From Photobacterium sp. DA100 (GTDB taxonomy: Bacteria; Pseudomonadota; Gammaproteobacteria; Enterobacterales; Vibrionaceae): DNA of 64,000 nt. Positions within the stretch are counted from its first letter, which is position 1, and each line of letters starts with the position of its first letter. The notes beneath the pieces are model-generated. The model ran no database searches, had not been told where the DNA came from, and worked only from the letters and a program-made list of their open reading frames with translations. Location: assembly GCF_029223585.1 (NCBI RefSeq), contig NZ_CP119424.1, positions 1,116,001 to 1,180,000 on the forward strand, in the 5' to 3' direction. Positions 16,770 through 25,020 of the stretch are shown piece by piece. The translations under genes and the position numbers were made by a program.

Positions 16770-16795
16770 AAGCCCGCACTGTTAAGTGTGGGCTT
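16770..16795 (-). terminator. Terminator of the DUF6351-like gene
   Basis: AAGCCCACACT / AGTGCGGGCTT on the minus strand pair over 11 positions with one G-T wobble and loop TAAC, followed by a T-rich stretch. It lies about 93 bases after the stop at 16889. Confidence 0.7.
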
Positions 16796-16888
16796 CATCA
16801 AGCTATTCGTTTGCAACAACTACAACCGCCATCGGCTAGCCTGCAATTGCTAGATACCCATCCTGCCTTTTGTATACCCGGCAAATAC

Positions 16889-19096
16889 CTAACCTGCGTT
16901 ATTTCGGTCTATTGATACAGGACGCCCCTTGTCACCCAAGGAATAATCACAGACGCCATCGGGGAAAGTTTTTTGTAGCTCGCTCAATCTAGCCCTAGCA
17001 TCAACGTCGCCATACATCCCTTTAGCTATCGCGGCTTCGACAGCAATAGTGTGGCACTTGAAGATACTGCCTTTCCATGGCGCTCCTGCCTGTATACGGC
17101 TATTGCTATAGATGGGGTACGAATCAGTGCATGGGCCATTGTTCTTACCATTCCACTGTCCATCAAATACCCTTTTGCCAGAGGCATGAATCGTTCCTTC
17201 GGCACTGAAACACGTATCAACGGCAAGCTGGGGTTTCGCCTCTTTCACCTTCGCGGAATAGCTCATCGACTCGGGCATCGCTTTAATCGCTATTAACCAT
17301 TGATCCATCAGGGTATAGGCTTGCTCAACAGGATTATACTGCTTGTCGGAAATCCATATCACGTGATTGTCGGCATGTCCCATTTCATCCAGGATCCGCA
17401 ACCGCGTCGAAAAAGAGGCGGAAGTATGGTGCATATTCAAATCATCTTCGAGGTGATGGCGTATATCAATGATCGGCAAGCTGACGTTGCCAATGAAGAC
17501 TTGGCCGTATTGATAAGCTCTTTCGATAGCCGACAAAGGAGCGGATCGCCGCTTAGCCGGCGTTCTTTTGTCTTCCGTTACATTGTGCTCCCCCCACAGA
17601 GAGAGCCATAACGGTGGAATACTTGCACTTAGGCTCAGTTTTCTCTCGGATTCCATGTCGTTAAACGGTTTCCAAGCCCCTATTCTCTGGTTGATCTCAA
17701 TGAATTCATCAATGGATATCACCTTTTCGCGCAGCGCTTGAAGCCCATACTGCACACCCACGTTGTCCCACGTCGACTGGGCAAAACCATGCTCATCCTT
17801 GCCGTAAATGTGGACAAGATCTTGCCAGTAATTCCAATTGACCTTATCAACGACTGACTCGTGGTAATACGGTTTCAGGAAACCCTGCCTTGGGTTATTG
17901 AGGTAGCTGCTTAGACCAAAAAAGCCATTTATACATTCGCTATTACCTTGCGGAAACTGTGGCATTTTAAAACGGACTAACTGATTCAACGGCTGAAGCC
18001 AGCCAAATCTTTGCTCAGCCTCGTTGATGGCCCTCAACCCCTCAATATGCTGGCGAGACTGCCAATCCTGCCACCTGTCCCTGTCACTTGCTCTAAAGCT
18101 AAAATAAGTATTGAGCAAATCACAATCTAAGGCGTATATCGAAACACTGACCATGTCCGGGTACGAATACAAAGGGAGCAGGCCATCGAGAATCCCTTCA
18201 CTATTTTGGGCAATCAGGTACTGGGCAAGCCCCCCGCCCGAACCACCGATCCCTATGGTGTATATGGGCTCTCCGAACAAACTGACAAACTGCGCCTTCA
18301 CCCTTCTAGCCGTATCTTCAGCCAGTAGCATGTTGTAGCCATAACTGGTCTTATTGCCACTGGACGCTACAACGGCATATCCCTTCCTCAGTTGGGGCAG
18401 CTCTTTATCAATCAGCCGGTTGAGCTTCATTTTACCTTGGCGAAATCCTAAGCCTGAGCCACCTTCGAACCGGTAGATTAACCTTTGGTTCCATACCTCA
18501 GCGCTGTCCTGTTTTCCCACTTCGTCAATACTGATAGGCATCGCAATAGTATAGATATACCGGTTAATCGTTCCTTTTTCGACCCGGACCAAGAGCTCAC
18601 CTTTACTGGGTGGATCCTGCCTGAGTTCCAGCTCACTCCTGCTCACTAAGACATTGTTTTCGTCCACCACCACATAGGATAACTGGGTTTTAATAGCACA
18701 ATCTTTAGAGTAACCCATCAGTTTAACCCCATTAACGGGGTCATAAACAGGAACGCCATATCCATCCTGGTTATCAACAACAGGTTGTCCAAGTCCAGAA
18801 TCGACCGTCATACAGAAAAAAGGGTATTGATTGGGACCTGAGTAGAGTGAGTTGACCGGACCTATCTCTCCCACTTTGATGGGAAAGGCAAACGTTTCTT
18901 CTGGTCGCGGGCTCCGGCTGATATGCCCTTCGATTTCCAGCAGGTAATTAGGTTCAGCCGGTGCCAAGCCCTTTACTTGCCTTGAGACAAGGCTTTCTTC
19001 GCTATCGAACTGCAGGAGAATAGTGATTAATACGAAAAAACCAGCCAAGCCAAATATTAATTTTTTCATAGTATCAACGAAGCTTTGTGTACCCAT
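16889..19096 (-). CDS. Exported DUF6351-like alpha/beta-hydrolase
   Basis: A 735-residue protein with an N-terminal hydrophobic anchor or signal (KKLIFGLAGFFVLITILLQF, residues about 11-30) and otherwise soluble, so probably periplasmic or anchored. Segments SGPNQYPFFC, LGQPVVDNQDGYGVPVY and LMGYSKDC are, to my recollection, typical of DUF6351. A nucleophile elbow GIGGSGGG (Ser in G-x-S-x-G) is present in the middle, fitting an alpha/beta-hydrolase, and a downstream HHTSASF segment may supply the histidine. Paired cysteines in the C-terminal third suit an exported protein. The substrate is unknown. MKK at 19069 is an alternative start giving a more compact signal. It is a single gene with its own terminator. 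Confidence 0.75.
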   Translation of the reverse strand: MGTQSFVDTMKKLIFGLAGFFVLITILLQFDSEESLVSRQVKGLAPAEPNYLLEIEGHISRSPRPEETFAFPIKVGEIGPVNSLYSGPNQYPFFCMTVDSGLGQPVVDNQDGYGVPVYDPVNGVKLMGYSKDCAIKTQLSYVVVDENNVLVSRSELELRQDPPSKGELLVRVEKGTINRYIYTIAMPISIDEVGKQDSAEVWNQRLIYRFEGGSGLGFRQGKMKLNRLIDKELPQLRKGYAVVASSGNKTSYGYNMLLAEDTARRVKAQFVSLFGEPIYTIGIGGSGGGLAQYLIAQNSEGILDGLLPLYSYPDMVSVSIYALDCDLLNTYFSFRASDRDRWQDWQSRQHIEGLRAINEAEQRFGWLQPLNQLVRFKMPQFPQGNSECINGFFGLSSYLNNPRQGFLKPYYHESVVDKVNWNYWQDLVHIYGKDEHGFAQSTWDNVGVQYGLQALREKVISIDEFIEINQRIGAWKPFNDMESERKLSLSASIPPLWLSLWGEHNVTEDKRTPAKRRSAPLSAIERAYQYGQVFIGNVSLPIIDIRHHLEDDLNMHHTSASFSTRLRILDEMGHADNHVIWISDKQYNPVEQAYTLMDQWLIAIKAMPESMSYSAKVKEAKPQLAVDTCFSAEGTIHASGKRVFDGQWNGKNNGPCTDSYPIYSNSRIQAGAPWKGSIFKCHTIAVEAAIAKGMYGDVDARARLSELQKTFPDGVCDYSLGDKGRPVSIDRNNAG

Positions 19097-19211
19097 CTAT
19101 AGTGTAGCTTCGTTACATCATGACAGCGTCTTGTGGTTTAGATAACAAAAAGGAGCACTAACACGTACTCCTCCGTTAACTCACACAGCCTATAAGAGTC
19201 TTGGGCTATCT

Positions 19212-19445
19212 TTATGGCTCCTCATGTTCTTGCTGGATATCAGAACAGAACTTAAGTGCGCCAGTCTCGATATGATGGCACAAGGGAGCCCGCCCATTAT
19301 GCACATTCTCAACTTCTTCCCACTTGTCAGCTGATTGCACACTTCCAACGAAAAGAAGCCCGCCAACTATTACCCCACTACTTACGCCGAGAATTCTCTT
19401 GGTTCGGCATGTATTACGTCTCTTGGTTGTAATCTGCTTTTTCAT
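19212..19445 (-). CDS. Small putative exported protein
   Basis: From ATG 19445 the frame gives 77 residues: a basic N-terminus (MKKQITTKRRNTCRTKR), a hydrophobic segment (ILGVSSGVIVGGLLFVG) ending in SVQSA, and a short acidic tail with two Cys-His pairs (LCHH, FCSD). This fits a Sec signal peptide and a small periplasmic protein. No clear ribosome-binding site is visible and I know no family. A longer frame from 19520 adds a non-signal-like extension and is less likely. Confidence 0.45.
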   Translation of the reverse strand: MKKQITTKRRNTCRTKRILGVSSGVIVGGLLFVGSVQSADKWEEVENVHNGRAPLCHHIETGALKFCSDIQQEHEEP

Positions 19446-19958
19446 CTGTCTATTCTGTTTTCTTGATTCATGACTACAGGTCTGTGACAAAAAAGTCCTA
19501 ACCCGATAGTGCGTTTGCATTCAAACAGCTGATAACTCAAAGACCTAGCCAGCATCAAACTGTCACTTTTTTAACATGACCACAAGTAAAGCCGTTAAAT
19601 ATAAGCCACTTAGCGACCACCCCAACTTGTTACAGGGTGTACATAATGCAAGCTGAACAAAAATCAAACAAGTCAAAAATCGCTCAATTTTAAGAAAACA
19701 GGTATCAATTTGTGAATGGGTCTTAACAAACCATGACATTGATGACGGCATGTTATACATCATGTGATGGATCGCGCCTTATAGGCGGAAAACACTTGAA
19801 ATCAGCCGGAGGAGCTGTCGGCCTAGCAGCCTAATATACGTGGGTCTTTGAGTCGCTAACCTAGCCATGTTGCGGCTAAAGCTAACATATTGAAAAATAG
19901 TGAGGTGCTTTGCTTAGTTAACTTAAAAGGAAGAAAGTCCTATCCAATGATGACGAAA
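19446..19958. other. Gene-poor stretch between the small exported protein and arfA
   Basis: About 510 bases with no gene I can support. It includes the arfA 3' hairpin at its right end (from 19936). A minus-strand frame at 19563-19763 has no ribosome-binding site or protein-like pattern. The portion 19770-19900 is richer in GC and has short inverted repeats (CGCCTTATAGGCG; CAGCCGGAGGAGCTG-like), but I cannot match it to a known RNA. Confidence 0.4.
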
Positions 19959-19981
19959 TCACGCCGCCATTGAATAGGACT
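19936..19981 (-). terminator. Hairpin covering the 3' end of arfA, probable terminator/RNase III site
   Basis: On the minus strand AGTCCTATTCAATG (19981-19968) pairs with CATTGGATAGGACT (19949-19936) over 14 positions with one G-T wobble; the loop contains the arfA stop codon. A T-rich stretch (ACTTTCTTCCTTTT) follows. In E. coli a hairpin at the same place makes most arfA mRNA end before the stop, so that ArfA is made only when tmRNA fails. The geometry here is the same. Confidence 0.8.
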
Positions 19982-20192
19982 CTCGTCCTGCATGCTTACC
20001 CTTGCGCTTGAAACTCCCCTTGCCTTTTTTCGCTTTTACAACTCGTGTTTTGAACAATTGACTGGTTACGACAGCTTTTAGCGCATTGTCTTTGATGGTA
20101 CCTCGACCAAAATCGGTATCTACCGCTTTCGCTGCGTTTACATCAATACCATCCAAACCGGTGATGGATGGCGTCTTTCTTTTCTTAGCCAT
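19959..20192 (-). CDS. arfA: ArfA, alternative ribosome-rescue factor
   Basis: A 77-residue protein that recruits RF2 to ribosomes stalled on non-stop mRNA as a back-up to tmRNA. The conserved core is present: GTIKDNALKAVVTSQLFKTRV, then the KGKGSFKRKGKH block, which in ArfA lies in the empty mRNA channel. An N-terminal extension of about 30 residues (MAKKRKTPSITGLDG) precedes the core, longer than in E. coli, which starts near GQIKDNA. Preceded by AGAGAGGAATAC. The stop codon lies in the loop of a hairpin, implying the regulated non-stop production known in E. coli. It is downstream of the beta-lactamase-fold gene. Confidence 0.92.
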   Translation of the reverse strand: MAKKRKTPSITGLDGIDVNAAKAVDTDFGRGTIKDNALKAVVTSQLFKTRVVKAKKGKGSFKRKGKHAGRESYSMAA

Positions 20193-20226
20193 GTATTCCT
20201 CTCTGGTAATTACACGTTTACTTCAT

Positions 20227-21354
20227 CTAGCTCTTTTGTTGCTCGAATCGCTCACGATACAGCTTAAGGAAATAAAGCACAATATCTCTCGCAACATCGG
20301 TTTCGCAATTGGTTAAAAATACCATCCCTGTCTGTGTATACCGATTGAACAACATCTCTGTTCGGATCCCCTTTACCCATCCGCCATGGTGAACAAAACC
20401 TGATAGCCCTTTGTAATCAAACGTTCGCCAGCCGAGTCCGTAATACACATTACTTAGCTTGGCCCGGTAGCGATATTGATTAGCACGTATGTGCGGCTTG
20501 TGCATGATCTCAAGCAGTGGCGGGCGCAATACACTTGGATTGTGGCCCAATTGGGCCAACATCCACTTGGCCAGGTCTTGTGCACTTGCATTTACCCCTG
20601 CCGCTGCCGGTAAGCGATAGTAGTATGAGGCAGGCTTCACAGGGGCAAACCCCGCTTTGACCTTCACATGGGGAGTGACACGGTTTTCTGATTCAGTGAA
20701 GCCCTCCATACCATATGATGCATGATCCATTTCAAGCGGCACAAAGATGTTCTCTTGCACAAAGGCGGAATAGTCGACTCCCACTGCCAATGCCAGCATA
20801 TCTGCTGTAAGGTTATAGACGACATTTTGGTAGCCGTAGCATTTCCCCGGCTCACATACAAACTTCACCCTGTCGAGTATATTGAGAATACGGGAGTATT
20901 TGACATTATCTTCAATCAGGTCCGAGTAGGCTTGCGGTACCAAGCCAGTAGTATGGGACAGTAAGTGGCGCAATGTCACATCCTTACCAAGCATTGGATC
21001 ACTGAACGTGATGTTGTCGAGGTACGGGACGACATGGGTATCCCATTCAATCACCCCCTGGTCGACAAGAATCGACACAGCCGCAGAGGCAAATGTCTTT
21101 GAAATCGAAGCCAAGGGGAACACGGTCGCAGAATCAATCTTCTCCTTACTGCCTTTTTTTGTCACGCCGTAGCCACGCAACAACCTGATATCGCCATTAA
21201 TGACGACGGCTAAAGAGGCGCCAGGAATCCCCTTCTTTACAGCGTTTTTGACATATTGATCAAGTTTAAGTGCCAAGTCGTCATGTTCAGCACCAACAAC
21301 AGGGACCGATGCCAGCAGCCATACTGCCAGCCCCATAGTCCGATAACTTTTCAT
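20227..21354 (-). CDS. Serine hydrolase of the beta-lactamase/penicillin-binding (class C-like) fold
   Basis: A 375-residue exported protein. A signal peptide (MKSYRTMGLAVWLLASVPVVGA) precedes a beta-lactamase-related domain. The catalytic SxxK is SISK in FPLASISKTFASA (about residue 86), the YxN motif is YQNVVYN, and the third motif is HHGGWVKG, the HxG variant seen in EstB, PBP4* and AmpC-like hydrolases. It could be a peptidoglycan-acting or esterase-type enzyme; beta-lactam resistance should not be assumed. ATG 21354 follows a GGTAG-like site; an in-frame TTG lies just before. Confidence 0.87.
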   Translation of the reverse strand: MKSYRTMGLAVWLLASVPVVGAEHDDLALKLDQYVKNAVKKGIPGASLAVVINGDIRLLRGYGVTKKGSKEKIDSATVFPLASISKTFASAAVSILVDQGVIEWDTHVVPYLDNITFSDPMLGKDVTLRHLLSHTTGLVPQAYSDLIEDNVKYSRILNILDRVKFVCEPGKCYGYQNVVYNLTADMLALAVGVDYSAFVQENIFVPLEMDHASYGMEGFTESENRVTPHVKVKAGFAPVKPASYYYRLPAAAGVNASAQDLAKWMLAQLGHNPSVLRPPLLEIMHKPHIRANQYRYRAKLSNVYYGLGWRTFDYKGLSGFVHHGGWVKGIRTEMLFNRYTQTGMVFLTNCETDVARDIVLYFLKLYRERFEQQKS

Positions 21355-21998
21355 CAATTTTACTACCTAGCCAAGATGATATTTACCCAAACACGCCAAG
21401 GCATTCGGTTAGTTCTAATCATTGAGATGTTTATATCCAACTAACTCCTGGTTACTTGGATTACAACATCTGGCTATAAGCGTAGACGTATCACAGATAG
21501 GGCATATTTCTCTCAATTGAGAATGAGTTTCAGCTAAGTGACATTATTAACAAGTTAGCAATTCCAGCATGTGAATTATTTTAGCCATGCATAAAATATT
21601 GCTATTTTTTAGAGCAATTCTGTTTAATTTACTCTAAGATGAATTTGGTTTTAATGTGTTTTATACAGTGTATTTTTATGCTCCTATCAATTAAATAAAT
21701 ATACACTTGTACGCTGAAATATAGTTACACATGTACGCTGAAATAACTTACATGTGTACGCTTAAATCGAAGGCAATGGCTATTTTTCTGACAACCGAAT
21801 ATCAAACGCAAGTTAAGTTAGTATTTTTACACTAAACTAACAGCTTATAACATTACTTAATATTCAGTTAGTTAAAGTCAGCCCAGTAAAAAATTTGAGA
21901 TGTGGGACACATTTTTTTCTTTCAATAATTTTATTTCCCATTACAATACTTCGCCTTGATTCGGCTTCAGGCAGTTTTAAATAATAAGGTATCAAGTC
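21355..21998. other. 644-bp AT-rich intergenic region with operator-like repeats
   Basis: Separates the divergent beta-lactamase-fold and MaoC genes. It contains a TCTCAATTGAGA palindrome near 21513, three direct repeats of TACA-N2-TGTACGCT at 21702-21768, and an imperfect inverted repeat with GTTAGT and ACTAAC near 21815-21840. No coding frame is supported. It is probably a long regulatory region. Confidence 0.55.
21702..21768 (+). promoter_or_regulatory. Three tandem FabR-like sites upstream of the MaoC-like gene
   Basis: Copies TACACTTGTACGCTGAAATA (21702), TACACATGTACGCTGAAATA (21726) and TACATGTGTACGCTTAAATC (21749) are spaced 24 and 23 bp. Each has TACA-N2-TGTACGCT, the right half and centre of the palindrome AGCGTACA-N2-TGTACGCT that I remember for FabR, the repressor of unsaturated fatty-acid synthesis. 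The left outer bases AGCG are not conserved. The spacing puts the sites roughly two helical turns apart on the same face. The downstream gene, a hydratase acting on acyl thioesters, fits lipid control. Confidence 0.6.
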
Positions 21999-22739
21999 AT
22001 GAAAGTTGTCGATTATTTTAAGCAAAAACGTGATGGCCTATCACTACATGCCTTTGAACTAAAAGACTTACTCTCACCATCTTTACGTGAGCACTGGCTT
22101 GATTTTGTTAACCGAGCAAACAAAACACAGCTGGGGGCCCTTGTTACGCACAAACAGTCTGCATCTAATGATGATGTTGTCGAGCAACCGAGTAAAACCA
22201 AGATAGAAAAAACTGTTGTGGAAAATATCGCACCTGAAGCTGTTGCTAAAACACCAGCTATCGAAATGAAGCCTGAAGCAGAAGCCTTGTACAAAGAGCT
22301 CACTGCTACCCTTGGTGAAGTCATCCATACTGGTGAATGGATGACTGTTGATCAGGGTCGTATTAACCAATTTGCTGATGTGACTGAAGATCACCAGTGG
22401 ATTCATACTAACCCAGAGCGCGCTGCTGAAGAGTCTCCATTTAAGACGACTATTGCACACGGCTTCCTGACGCTGTCACTACTTTCTGTTCTTACAGACA
22501 GTGTTGACCCTGAGAACCAAAAGTTCCCAACGGCTAAAATGACCGTCAATATGGGTTTCAACAAAATTCGCTTCCCGTACCCGGTAAAGTCGGAAAACCG
22601 TATTCGCGCAACGACTAAAATTCAATCTGTAACACCAATTAAGCGAGGACTGGAAATCGTCCAAGAGCTAACGGTACAGATTGAGGGTATACGACGTCCT
22701 GGCTGTGTCGCTGAATCCGTCATCCAGCTGCATTTCTAA
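21999..22739 (+). CDS. MaoC-like (R)-specific enoyl-CoA hydratase/dehydratase
   Basis: A 246-residue protein with a C-terminal hot-dog MaoC domain (about residues 105-245). The catalytic motif is FADVTEDHQWIHTNPERA (Asp...His), followed by TIAHGFLTLSLLS, characteristic of (R)-specific enoyl-CoA hydratases of the PhaJ/FAS2-hydratase type. About 100 N-terminal residues precede it: a helical segment that mentions FKQKRDGLSLHAFELKDL, then a low-complexity linker rich in Val, Glu, Lys and Pro. It hydrates trans-2-enoyl-CoA to (R)-3-hydroxyacyl-CoA and could link beta-oxidation to lipid or polyhydroxyalkanoate synthesis. ATG follows AATAAGGTATC. Three FabR-like repeats are upstream and a terminator follows. 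Confidence 0.88.
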   Translation: MKVVDYFKQKRDGLSLHAFELKDLLSPSLREHWLDFVNRANKTQLGALVTHKQSASNDDVVEQPSKTKIEKTVVENIAPEAVAKTPAIEMKPEAEALYKELTATLGEVIHTGEWMTVDQGRINQFADVTEDHQWIHTNPERAAEESPFKTTIAHGFLTLSLLSVLTDSVDPENQKFPTAKMTVNMGFNKIRFPYPVKSENRIRATTKIQSVTPIKRGLEIVQELTVQIEGIRRPGCVAESVIQLHF

Positions 22740-22768
22740 TTCAAGTCGTTCAACGCCAAGAAATCTTC

Positions 22769-22800
22769 AATGCCAAAAGCTAACTACTTTTGGCATTTTT
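22769..22800 (+). terminator. Terminator of the MaoC-like gene
   Basis: Perfect 11-bp stem AATGCCAAAAG / CTTTTGGCATT with a 7-base loop and trailing T's, about 30 bases after the stop. Confidence 0.88.
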
Positions 22801-22964
22801 GTATCCACCTCTCAAACCTCCCCCTAAGCCATAGACCTGTGTGATATCTTGCTATCCACGCATTCATCAGTTGCACAAGCAAAAAATTACCCCTACAATC
22901 AACACCGTTAAAAAAACAGCATTCAAAATAATTAACTCTTCTCTCAACAGCTCAACTACTTATT

Positions 22965-23444
22965 ATGATTAGACTCGTTACCGTTATTGTTTTAGTCGGA
23001 CTTCTGGCCCTCACAGCTGCACTCAAGATGCTCAACATTCAACAAGACTCTCGCCGTGCGACACTTCAATCTATCGCGGCAAACATTCACACCATGTCTG
23101 AGCTCGTTCATACAAAAGCCGAAATCGGTGGCGCACTGTCAAAATGCTATCCAGATAGCAGTGAGGAACTCAGCAATGCACTAGAAAATAAGAAAGACTC
23201 TTTTTTCCTCGAAGATATCTATATCTGCAACGGCTACCCTTCAGGTCATATCGATAACGTCCGCAGGGCATTCGACATCGACGCGAAGCTCTATGTCACC
23301 AACAAGAGTAATGACAATGGCGGTTTGACAGCCCACATCTCCTTCCCTAAAAATGGAGCGTTAAACTACCAATGCAGGGTCATTTATACCGATGCAAAAG
23401 GTACCGACTCATATCAAGTGGAATTTATTGATTCAGACTGCTAG
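22965..23444 (+). CDS. Type IV pilin-like protein lacking a prepilin leader
   Basis: A 159-residue protein. Its first 45 residues (MIRLVTVIVLVGLLALTAA, then LKMLNIQQDSRRATLQSI) align closely with the N-terminal helix of type IV pilins (LIELVIVIVILGILA, then PKFLNIQSDARIATLQGL). The leader peptide, the cleavage glycine, Phe1 and Glu5 are missing; Arg occupies the Glu5 position. An in-frame stop lies about 35 bases upstream and no start codon is available in that stretch, so a leader cannot simply have been overlooked. Cysteines at CYPDS, CNGYP, CRV and the final SDC suggest disulfides. It would be inserted as a single-helix, periplasm-facing protein. It could be a decayed minor pilin or a protein repurposed from one. 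Confidence 0.6.
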   Translation: MIRLVTVIVLVGLLALTAALKMLNIQQDSRRATLQSIAANIHTMSELVHTKAEIGGALSKCYPDSSEELSNALENKKDSFFLEDIYICNGYPSGHIDNVRRAFDIDAKLYVTNKSNDNGGLTAHISFPKNGALNYQCRVIYTDAKGTDSYQVEFIDSDC

Positions 23445-23595
23445 AGAGCCGTGCCACGGTACCGTTCTTTAGCCACGAAAGTGACTACGCTAACAACTCC
23501 AAACCCTCAAGGAAGGCCCTAGCATCTTGCTTGTTCCAGCAATGCTTGGCTTAGAGGACAAGGTTGGAGATAAAGGTTGGTTCATGATTTATGGC

Positions 23596-24363
23596 TCAAA
23601 AGTTAAATTCCTGTCCATCGGACACGAGAAAGAAGTCGTCATCAAAGGCTTGTGGGTTTGCCATTGCCCAGCTTTCGAGGTCATGGCCAATATGAATCAG
23701 GCCCATTTTATTTGACCGGCATGACTCTTTGAGGGATCGAGCAAGGACCACATCATTATGGTTGCTCGGCTGCTCCCCTACGGTTCGGTCTACCGGCGGG
23801 AAACTGCAATCAATCAACATTAGCTCTACCGGGTTTTCTGCAAACCATTGTTTTACTTCTGTTGATAAATCAACTGTATCCGTTAGGTATGCAATACGCT
23901 TGCCCTGACGCTCGAAGACATACCCCAAGCAGGGCTTAGAGTGAATCAAAGGCAGCGGCGTCAGGCAGATATCTCGCCAGTAAAAAGTTTCAAAGGGCTG
24001 CCTGGCTGATTTGAACTCTAAAATACCGGGATGTTTGAACAGGTCATCACAACCGACAGGATCGTCTGGACCAAACACCGGAATAGACAAATTCACTCCC
24101 CAGCGCAGATCAAACAGGGATTGCACATGATCCATGTGGTAATGGGTCAACACAACACTGTCGATACTGCCGGCTGGAAAACGTAACAGCAAATCCTCGG
24201 CATTAGCATCTATCAACAAATTTCTGCCTTGGTCGCTAATATACGCCGATGTTTTCCTCCGCCTGAATGCGGGGTTTTCTCTCGCCCGTTCGCAAGCAAT
24301 GCACTGGCAGCCATACACGGGTAATAGCCGGGCATTACCTGTTCCTATTACCGTAAACTTCAT
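23596..24363 (-). CDS. phnP: PhnP, phosphoribosyl cyclic phosphodiesterase
   Basis: Metallo-beta-lactamase-fold enzyme that opens 5-phosphoribosyl 1,2-cyclic phosphate, the C-P lyase product. 255 residues. The metal motif THYHMDH (HxHxDH) is near residue 77; later ligands fall in PLIHSKP, LTDTVD and the closing IGHD. An N-terminal Cys-rich loop YGCQCIACERA matches the structural zinc site known in PhnP. It overlaps phnN by 4 bases and is the last gene of the phn operon. Confidence 0.95.
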   Translation of the reverse strand: MKFTVIGTGNARLLPVYGCQCIACERARENPAFRRRKTSAYISDQGRNLLIDANAEDLLLRFPAGSIDSVVLTHYHMDHVQSLFDLRWGVNLSIPVFGPDDPVGCDDLFKHPGILEFKSARQPFETFYWRDICLTPLPLIHSKPCLGYVFERQGKRIAYLTDTVDLSTEVKQWFAENPVELMLIDCSFPPVDRTVGEQPSNHNDVVLARSLKESCRSNKMGLIHIGHDLESWAMANPQAFDDDFFLVSDGQEFNF

Positions 24364-24971
24364 TGCAAGATCTCCTCGTCACTTTGCGCTGCACTGCCAG
24401 TTAGCAAAGGTTGAGCGCCCTGATAGCGGCTGTACTCTTTGCAAAATTGCTCAATGGTTTGCTGCAATGAACCACTATTGTCCAATAAAAACCCGCTGTC
24501 AGGGCATTGCCCGCGGTAGTACTCTGCCCTCGCAAGCCTATCGACGATTTGCGCGGGCGTTTCACGCCCCCTGGCATACAACCTAGCCTCCAACACTTCG
24601 GCACTGACATCTACGATGACTGGCACAACGCGATAGCCGAAGTCCATCATGGCTTGTTCAAGATACGCTCGAGAACCATTGACTACCACATCTAACCCTT
24701 GCGATAGCCAGAGCTCAATTTCTTTACCCAGGGCATAGTAAAAACCGTTCGCCTGCCAGCTCATGGCAAACAAACCTCGTTGTTTGCGCTGGATAAATTC
24801 GTCCAATGATAATTCAACATGGTTCTCTCCCCCTGCTTGCGCAGAACGGGTGATATATCGATGTGCCACCAATAGCTGGTTTGGGTAAATCATGCGAATC
24901 GCCTGAAGCAGGCTGTCTTTGCCTGCTCCCGACGCGCCCATTACATAAAATAAGGTGCCTTGTTTACTCAA
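24360..24971 (-). CDS. phnN: PhnN, ribose 1,5-bisphosphokinase
   Basis: Kinase converting ribose 1,5-bisphosphate to PRPP, feeding the C-P lyase product back to nucleotide synthesis. 203 residues with a P-loop GASGAGKDSLL at residues 13-23 and a guanylate-kinase-like core (RYITRSAQAGGENHVELS, FAMSWQANGFYYALG). The C-terminal stretch SDEEILQ is polar. It follows phnM by 49 bases and overlaps phnP by 4. Confidence 0.94.
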   Translation of the reverse strand: MSKQGTLFYVMGASGAGKDSLLQAIRMIYPNQLLVAHRYITRSAQAGGENHVELSLDEFIQRKQRGLFAMSWQANGFYYALGKEIELWLSQGLDVVVNGSRAYLEQAMMDFGYRVVPVIVDVSAEVLEARLYARGRETPAQIVDRLARAEYYRGQCPDSGFLLDNSGSLQQTIEQFCKEYSRYQGAQPLLTGSAAQSDEEILQ

Positions 24972-25020
24972 CGCAGATCTCCTTGCGTTTCTGATCGTTG
25001 GCGCGTGCTAGCACTATTAA

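Noticed and set aside
19563..19763. 66-residue frame
   Set aside because: No ribosome-binding site, odd composition with several early Met codons, and no recognisable pattern.
21505..21530. TCTCAATTGAGA palindrome as a Fur box
   Set aside because: It does not fit the GATAAT-based Fur pattern over the needed length, and neither flanking gene is iron-related.
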